Assembly: GCA_019614645.1 (NCBI GenBank)
Contig: JABWDB010000005.1
Coordinates: forward strand, 521,001-585,000
Length of the DNA: 64,000 nt
From: Stratiolaelaps scimitus
Lineage: Eukaryota; Arthropoda; Arachnida; Mesostigmata; Laelapidae
Direction of reading: 5' to 3'
Part shown: in pieces, positions 48,798-58,200 of the stretch
Layout: each line of letters starts with the position of its first letter
How positions within the stretch are numbered: position 1 is the stretch's first letter
Translations under genes and position numbers: made by a program
Notes under the pieces: generated by a model
Databases searched by the model: none
The model's input: the letters and a program-made list of their open reading frames with translations, nothing else
Told to the model about the DNA's origin: nothing

Positions 48798-49243
48798 AGC
48801 GTCCCTTATATTATATATATATATATATATATATAATGCTTAATTGAATTCACCGTCCAAGGCACAGACATCTACTAATAAACGAATGTGATCCACGCAC
48901 ACCCACTGAACATATATACTGTGAAAATAAAACGACAATCTCAGAAAGCGCTAAATTCTTCATTTGTTCATCTTCATTTACTACCTCCACTCGCTTTCGT
49001 TCCCCATCAATCAAAGACTTATTCGTATATAATAAACACGCGAAAATTTTCCTTCCTGATCAAATCTGCCCGCCACGTCGCGTCTTTACGGAGGTTCTGT
49101 CTTATTCGTCGTCTGCTGCTGCACTCTTCTTCCCGGACCCACGTCGACCAATCGGAGGGCTGCCCGAACACGCACCAGCGCCACCGCGCAGCCGGCGCGG
49201 CCACCCGCCGCAGAGGCATCGTAAGTGCAGTGGTCTCTCTCTA

Positions 49244-49297
<54 letters not shown>

Positions 49298-52200
49298 AAT
49301 TTATCTCTCCCTCTCATATATACATAAGTATATATCTCTTTCCCTTCCCACACAAGCAAGCGAAGCTTCCGTATCCTGCGTAGTTGTTTACCCAGAGCGC
49401 CGCTGCTGCAGCTGCGGCTGCTGTTCGTGTCTGTGTCCGTCAGTGTCGCCATAGCAGTTGAGATAATCGGAACTGTGCTCGCTAGACGATGTTGCGGAGT
49501 GCATTGTAGCAGCGACTCGGAATCGGACGAAGGATAGTGCTCCACATCTGATTATCTTCCTGCTTGTCTATTCGCACTGCTCTCAGCCCGAACTAGGATC
49601 TCAGTATTTCACTTCAGATCGATCGGATTACCACTGCCCACCACTACTACCAGCCGTAGTAGCAAGTATATCGCAGTTATTCCTGACGCTGAAAGATAGG
49701 TGTTCACGACGCCCTGCGCCAGCAAAGCAGAGGCGAGAGTCCAATTCGGCCGAATCTTCTGTTGCTTGCCCCTCGGACGTCAATGCGATCGCGGGCAGTG
49801 ATCCTGCGAGAGATTGCGCTTTGTGAGCCCTTATTTAAAAACCTCAGTGGTGATAAACCGCCATCTAGTTGTTCCCCCTGTACGAGCAGTCGTGGCACTA
49901 CGCGCAATCGTTGGGTGATAACAACAACAACATCAACGTTCGTCAGTCAAACAACGATAAGACCATGAAATTGTTGCAGAGTTCGCTTTTCGAGGCGCTC
50001 AATTCGGATCTCACCCTCGAGTGTGGCGATTGCCGCATTCTGGGACGGTAAGTTTAGCCGTGACGGCGGTGATATGGCGCTCGTGGTGTGAAAACCGGAC
50101 TCGGTTGCCGTGTTGCTGCTGTGAGGCTCAATAGATCCCTGCTGACCTAGTCGGTAGTTCTCTCTTTTTAGTTCACTTGCTATTTGGGGTTAGCCAAATG
50201 GCCAGATGGAGACAGCTGAGCGGTGGGGTGCCGTTCCCCACAGTGAAACCCCAGGCAACAACGTCAACGGACGAATAACTAACTGCCAGTGGGTATAAAT
50301 ATCTACAGAACTGGCAGGACCACACACAGCTCTCTCTCTCTCGCGCTCGCTCTCTCGCTCTCCCTCTGTGGTATCGCTAAGCCTAATGCCCCCACTAGCG
50401 TAGAACGTTGTCAAACATTACCACCACCACCATTCTGCGTTGTGTTCGCTTTTCGCGGTCGAAAATCTGGAGGATGGCTGTTATATCGAGAGATAGATGT
50501 GAGGTGAACATTTGGAAGTCGCTAGTGGTAGAACTCCTGAGATTGTCACTGTAGTTTGTATGGGGTCCGTTGCTTCGTTCGACATCTTGTGTGATTCGTT
50601 TGTCTCGGCAACCTTCTGTGGAAGTGAAAAAAGTTGCCTATTTTTGTGAGGGAATCTTCGAGCTGCTCTCTTTCGTAAAAATGAAATTCAAGCTATAGTT
50701 GAACAATCGCATCGTAAGCCCTAGCGACCTCTCACCTCTTATTCGACCTGCCATCTTGTAGGTCATTTGATATGTAAATTTGTGATGATACACTCATCGC
50801 AAATTCCTGAAAAGGGTTCCTGCTATATATTTAGTATCGTATTCATAACCCCAACCAATACAAGCTTCACTTGATGTCGCTTCAGTATTTGGTCAGCTTA
50901 GAAAAAGGCGACTTTTAGCATCGGCTTGTTCACTACAATGGATGCTGTACCTGGACCAGTGCATGGACCGGCATATATATATATATATGGCCGAAGGAAA
51001 CTGATAAGTGGCACAGGAAAATGGCATTTTGTTCTATCACAGTTTTTGCGATGGCCATTTCGAAGAAGCCTAATTGCATTGAAGTAATATATTGATATTT
51101 ATACGTTATTAATATACAAGTCATTTTTGATACTTCGTTACGTGGTACTTTTAGCAGCTCGTATTTTCTCAATCACCAGTAGATTACCGCTGATAATATC
51201 TCGGAACCAGATAGTAGTGCATTTTACATTAGCTGTTGTACCACTGAGTTGCCAATGGATTTTATCCCGAATGCTTAGGAAGCTTCGCATAAGTAAGACC
51301 CCCGAGCAATGTTCTGCCGATTTAATGTCTCGCATCCGCCTGTGCGTGTGTTAGCTGAATCGGTGATGCATTGGAACTGACAAACAACAACAGCGTCCAG
51401 GACGAATCGTCGCCATCAGTAATTCACAATGAGTGGTATCAGCCAGCGATCAATCATTTCGCTTGTTGCTGAAATCTCAGCAATCTCCTCGTACCCGGCA
51501 AACACCAAAGGTCGTTGACTGCATGCGAAAAGAGGCGGGATGACGTAGGGACGCGAGAGATTGACCATACTCAGGCCGCGCGATCATCCCTGGCCTAGAC
51601 AGCGAGTAGATGAAATCGATTAACAACAACGTACGCGATTGCTGTGGCAGCCAGCAAACAGCAGAGATCGACCCAAACAGACTAATGGATGGACGCCAGA
51701 TCTGCTCCTTTTTTGGTAGTGGCGTCGGTATAACACTGATACGCATCGTTCAAGCAACCTTGCTTAGCTGGACAATATATCCGAGAGCGCCATAGCAGCA
51801 GCGTTCGGTTGATGAGATTTACGATGATGACATTTCGTTGGCTCTTCGCTTGAGTTGAGTCAGGTTCGCTATTCTGGCGAATCCGACTGTGCTGTCCTGC
51901 TGGCAGCGCTCTATGCTGTTGTCGTTGTTACATGCTGCTATTTAGTATTCATGTGGATAATTGGACGAGTACTCGTTTTTACGGAACGCTGACGCGTTCG
52001 AAGTTCCGCCGCCTTTACACGGTTTAGTTCGCTTAGCTTGACACTCGAGCTGCTCGGCCGTATTCTTTTGGGTCTGCGTAGCGACAGCCGGCGAGTCGAG
52101 CGGTGCCTTTTTGCGCTGCAGACTGTTTACCATCAACGGCGTCAGTCCACGATACGCGTCGTCTTTGTCCCCCGAGCTAGCGAACAGCAAACGCAAAGCA

Positions 52201-55200
52201 GAACAACAAACGCGAAAGGCTAATTGCCGTGATGACGTTCGTTGCTGCTAGCAAGAAACTCGGTCAGGCGAAGACGCAGATGCGATCATGGCAACAGACA
52301 ACGGCCCGCCAGACTCGGTCCGCTTTATGTGCTAGCGATATGCGACTTCCAATGCGCCGATTTGATATGGCACCCGTATACTGCTATATTTTGATTATTG
52401 CAATATAACATAACATAACATATATTCATGGATAGGTGAGTCTGTCCAAGCACGTGTCGAGGTCTAGCCAGCGGCCTGGAAATGGGACATATCTCGGACA
52501 AGAAGATTTCATTTGTCACAGCTGATCTCCGCTCCCCGTTCAACTGATTGAGAGCCCTATTCACCGTCATGGGAATTACCATAGGCGAATGTGGTTTTTT
52601 TGACACATACACACGCACACTCCTTCGTTCAAGTCGATAGCAGTGGGAACACTATGAATGTCTAGAGCTGTGCAAATTGAGCATCTGCAATTGAAGTGGC
52701 AAGCTGGGACTAACCCAACACCTCGGGCGTATAACCTCGTTAAACAGATGCAACCGTCCCCTTGCAGCCCTCCAAGCTTAGCACGGCAGAGAGCCTTCTC
52801 TTCAAGGGGTGCGACCTATCCGACGACGGGTATTTTTCACTTACCACTATCGGGAATTGCATTAATTTCAAAAAACAAGAAATCGTTTAACTCAGCTGAA
52901 TTCATCTGAACGCCACGAACTCATGACTAGTCATGTGCCCCTGTGTGCGTGCGGCACTGATAGGCATCGTGTGTAGAACATTCGACACAAAGGGTAGGAG
53001 ACGAAACGGTAGACGGGAGTTGTTTCTACGCAGCAATGACGGGACTAGCCTCGTTGCGTGTGTTGGCGGCATGTCAATCAAACGACTCCGCCATTAGAGT
53101 GCTCTATAGACGCTACAGAGGGATGTTCCGAGCAGGATCACTATGGCAGTGATCGGAGACCATTCTGCTATTTCCTAACATGTAAATCTCTTATTTAACC
53201 GATCGCCTAGCTATCTGAATCCGCTTTACGTTTCATAACGCATAGGAGAGTATATTATAGATAGCCGATGCAATATGCCGTTATGTCACGTTGGCAAACT
53301 CGCTTGATATCGGCGTGTTTTCGATTTAGAGGCTGGTGGCATCGATCTGTTTATTTCGTTTACACGGTTTCGATTACGTACCAAGCGCTATACGCATCGA
53401 GGCAGATAGTAATAACAATGATAACTCAGTTGGCCCGCTTGAAGCCGTACAAGCCGATAGGCACGGATATAGAAAGACAAACAAGGTGAACGAGTGTAAC
53501 CACAAATATGTTGACGAGGTGGCCCATGGCGGCCCGCTGTTGACAGCTGCTCTGTTCCTCTACGTGCTGCGACTCGGGGAGAGCGTTCACAGCCAGGCTG
53601 AGTCGATACACGTCTTGGAACTGTGCTCACTGGGTCCTATCGAAGACCTCACAGTTCTCGTGAAGTACTACGAGAAGATGACCTCGGGCAGGCCGCACTC
53701 TGAACGTAGGCTTCTCACTGTATAGGTAGATTGGGCAACGGCTGTTGATTGGCGCCATCAGCAAACGATTCGTTGCGTCGGTCGCGGCATGTATACGAAT
53801 GAGCGACTAATGAAGATGAAGGCGCGCATTGAACTCGGAACGAGAAGTCATAGGCCTAGACATAGGCCATACACGTTCGTCAAGGAAGGTACAGCAAATT
53901 CAGTTGACCTTCACTGCTGATACCGAGGCGAATCATAGGCTGGCATCACCATCATCAGAAATGGCCACTATGGGTAGCGGGCACTAGACGATGATACCAC
54001 GATGGAGGAATACGCTTAAAACAAAAGCTGACGAATGTCGGCAGGGACGTTTTCTCACTAGAGTAAAAATACCACAATATGATTTTGTTGCCCTGTGTAG
54101 TACGTGTTGCTGTTTTGAAAACGGCAAATAGATGACAACGACCGCGCGCGCGCGAGAGAGAGAGACAGTGGTGAGCCAGATCGAGAAGGGATCCCAGCCT
54201 GTCCCGTGATCGTCGTAGCTAATTTTGGCAGTTTCCTCCTATCAAATCATCAGCCATCCACGAAAAGGGACGTTGCGTCAAAGTTGTTCCCTTGCGGGGT
54301 GAACGGCGACAACGTGACGGTACGAAGCGATTAGAGGAGTTTGGCGGGAGAGATGATTTTTCACAGCTGCCGCACATCCGAGTGTAGGCATCCGAGTGTT
54401 GGTGTGTGTGTGTGTGTGTGTGCGTGTTTGCCCCTACGAGATTTATGGTTACAGCATCGAGAGCTACTCGTGCAAGAGCACGAGCCAGGAGAAGAAGCTG
54501 TTCAGATCGTTAACAGCCGAATGCGGCGCGGGCCCCGACAGTCTCGAGGCGTTGTCGCCACCCCAGGGCTACTCGAGCATCCTTGGCAATAACGGTATCA
54601 GTAATGCCCCGCCGATGATGGTAGCCTTTTCGCCATCGTCAGTCGAATCAAACTCCGAGGACGGGCCCCTGTGTGACACCATCTCGCGGAAGACGCTCTT
54701 TCATCTCATTGCAACGTTGAACGCGTTCTTCCTGCCCGACTATGACTTCTCGCAGGCGAAAAGCGACGAGTTCAGTAAAGAGCCGAGCCTCGAATGGGTG
54801 AGTAGGCGTGTGCAGAGCGAGCGATCGTATAGTGATTAACGCATAGTTGTGATCATTAATCAATAACTAATAATTGTAATAATAATAATACGTTTCGAAT
54901 CAAATCGTTTCTCGTTGTCCCCGCCGCCCCGAGCGCTAGTCTTCTTCTAGTATTATTCTCAATTTCCGTACGATTTTTTTGCCAACCTTGATTCATATCA
55001 ATGGTCTTGTTCTTCTGCCCCTGTCATTGTTTGGTTTTGATGTACGTTCGTTGCCGGGTGAAGGTCATGAACGCCGTTGATAGTCAGCTGACGGCCAGCG
55101 CTGCCAGCTCTTATTCGTTACCTCTGCGTAGCCAACTCTGGTCGTCACTCGATGCCGAGGTGAAGCTCAACGAGTGCATCATCTACTCGTATAAGCCCGA

Positions 55201-58200
55201 CTTCGACTCGGACCCATACGGCGAGGAAGGGACATTGTGGTCCTTTAACTATTTCTTCTACAATCGCCGCCTCAAAAGGGTGGCTTTCTTCACTTGTCAT
55301 GCCCTACTGACCAATTCAACGTAAGTGGCAGGTGTTGTTGTTGTTGGAGTTGTTTTAGCCATAGGACAAGAAGCAACCGAACGAGAAGTGCCTTTCGAAG
55401 GGTTCCGCCTCTTGTCGATAGGCATTGCCTTATTTGTTTTGGCCAAATAGCTTGATCACTCGTTACCAAATAATCCTGATAATTGTGTCATTCAATATCA
55501 CTGAGTAAATAGAAAACATAGTAGACTTCTGTAGAAACCTCAGTGTTTGCCAAATCCGCTATTTTGCGCGGGCTCATAGAAATGCGTACAGCGCGATTGT
55601 GATTTGGAACGGATCCGTGTCTAATCGAAATTTAATTTTGCCGTCATTACAGAGGCGAGGAGACAATTAACGAATGCTTCGAGGACGACCCGTTAGACAT
55701 GGAGTTCCTCGAATCTGTTGACGATCTTGACGCTAGCATCTACTAATCAACTAGCAGGCTCGCATTCGCCACCGCGAAATCAACATTATTGAAGCCGGAC
55801 AGCCTACGGCGCAGGCCTCTTGGCAGCGATCGAAGATCACCCATTATTGACAAGTCGTGCCGTATCTAACTAGAGTGAATATCATTTCGACAGTGAAGTC
55901 GAAGTGTATGATAATAGCGAGTGTTCCGCCCCTAGCGGCAGGATCGGTAGTGAACCGTTCTGGTGTACTGTGATTGTGAGAAAGCTGTCACAATGTTGGT
56001 ACAGGCACAAACAAACAAACACATACATTATTTGCTATAGTGGCAGTGAGAGATGCCTATACACTATATCTGTGCTATATATGGGCGAGCGCGGGAGCGC
56101 AAATCTCATTGAACCTGTTGTATTGTGCAACATTAATTAGCGACTAGGTAGTAGTGAAGACACAGCGCGTGGTTCACGCAAAAACACAGCACACATGTAT
56201 AACGTCGTTGTTGAAGGCGGCTGATTGTACGCTGCAAAGATCAATGTTTGATCTGCCAAGGTCATGCGTTTCCCGATCGGGGGGATTCGAGCCTCCAGTT
56301 GTTGCAATGCATGACACACAGTTTGTCCCTTGTGACTTCATAGCTAGATACTGGCTTAGCTGAACATCCGGCTTAGCTGAACACGTGCCTGTCCAGCTGA
56401 TAATGACGAGCATCACTTGACGTGTGATACGCTGGTGCGACCGGGCGCAGCAAGCACGCAGTGCTAACTATAGCCACACCAAGCACTGATTGTTCAGGGG
56501 TGTGGTCGCCGAGACCGTATGACTATGTGCAGCCATTCGATTCATTTTGTTTGATTCTTATCATCTGTTTTCATATACACACACACACACAAAGAGAGAT
56601 AACCCCCGATCTCGTCCGAACTGTGGACTGAACTGGCAACGAGAGCTTCGCCGACCATTTCTGTTGAGTGAAACACTATGTGTTGCCAAATTGAGGAACA
56701 CCCATTCGCGTCGAACGTAACTGATTCTGTAGTGTCACACGGTGGATGTGAATGTCTTTTGCCTATGCTTTTCGCTGTAGAGTTATGTGAGAAAATCGGA
56801 TTGTGGGCGTGCTAAATCATTGTGATCTGATTGGGGATTTACGTTTCAGTTGAGAATGGCTGACATTGGTAGGGTGGTGGTGATGGTGCTGGTGATGGTG
56901 GTAGGGGTCTATGTATGAGCAATAGTGCGTTGTTTGTTAAATGATGGATGTATCGTAGTGAACAAGTGGTTAATTTGGCGGCCCCACCTCGCATCTGACT
57001 CGAGTATCGCGACCCGCCCAATAGACTGAGGTGCCGTGGCCGACTGGACTAAGGCGTCTGTCGTTAGCAGAACTGGGGTAGCGGACACTGTGGCCTATCT
57101 CGTCGTAACGACTACGAAGGCAGCTGGTCGCCGAGCGACATAGCTGCCTGTATGTGTGGGTGTGTAGTCCGACGGGGTGCGCCCAGTGGTCGCGAGCCAG
57201 AAAAAAAACACAGAAGACGCGGGTTCGAATCCCGTCGGCGCCCAGACTAAACCGAGTATAGCATAGCGTCCGTGGACAGGACATCGCCATTCATGCTATG
57301 ACGAGACAGTGTAGACGGGAAACCGGAGCGCTGGTGGCCAAGTCAAGAAGGCATTGTCGGTTCTTTCTCTCCACAAGAGAGAGTGAGAGAGCGGTACAGG
57401 ACCCATATCCTGACTTCGACACCCTTGACGAGGCGCCGTTTTACCGGTGGACCTCTGCGGTCTTGAACGTCGCGATGCTTCAGTTAGAGGCGGGCGGGGT
57501 TAGGGGACTAGGGACTAGTGGGAAGGCAGGTACGATACATGGCCAGACATTGGCCATTTCCCTGGGCATCATCAGTCTCATCATATGCTATGATATAAAG
57601 TGGAAATGCATTAAACACAGACATCATGATCGTCGCAATGGTCCTGATATACGAATGCTAGCCCAGCTGCGACTGTCTGTCGGTGCGGCAGGCCGTAAAG
57701 GGGATGCTGTTTGAAAGAAGTCGGAGAAGTTTTGTTCAACAGTTTTGTTCAACGCTTGGCTTTTTCAAATTCAACAAATCAATCGTTACCAGTTAACAAT
57801 GACAACAACAATAAGACAACAACAATGCCCGCTAACTACTAAGACACAATCAGCAACAACAGCAACAATATCTATGACACTATTATTGTGTGCACCACAT
57901 GATTGTATGTTGCTGGCTTGTTACGAGCAATGAATAATGAAGAGGAGATTGAAGTCTTTAAACGGCGGTGACGTTAACTCGCTACGGGACGCAGCTTTTG
58001 AAGCCCCGTACCGAGGGCACAGTGATGTGGATTTGTATACAGCTCTGTATTATAATCTATATATGAGTGGGGTATGGATGTAATGTCAACGCTGAGTCGG
58101 ACGAGCAGATAAGCAGTATGTACAATATGACATACATATATATATATATATATATCTACACACACACACGCAACCATATGTAGTATATTTAGGGAGGAGC

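Noticed and set aside
53336..53725. Open frame in MAF1 intron 1 with a fairly protein-like segment ([20 protein letters not shown]).
   Set aside because: No splice sites in phase with MAF1, no recognised family, and antisense frames are open over the same bases.
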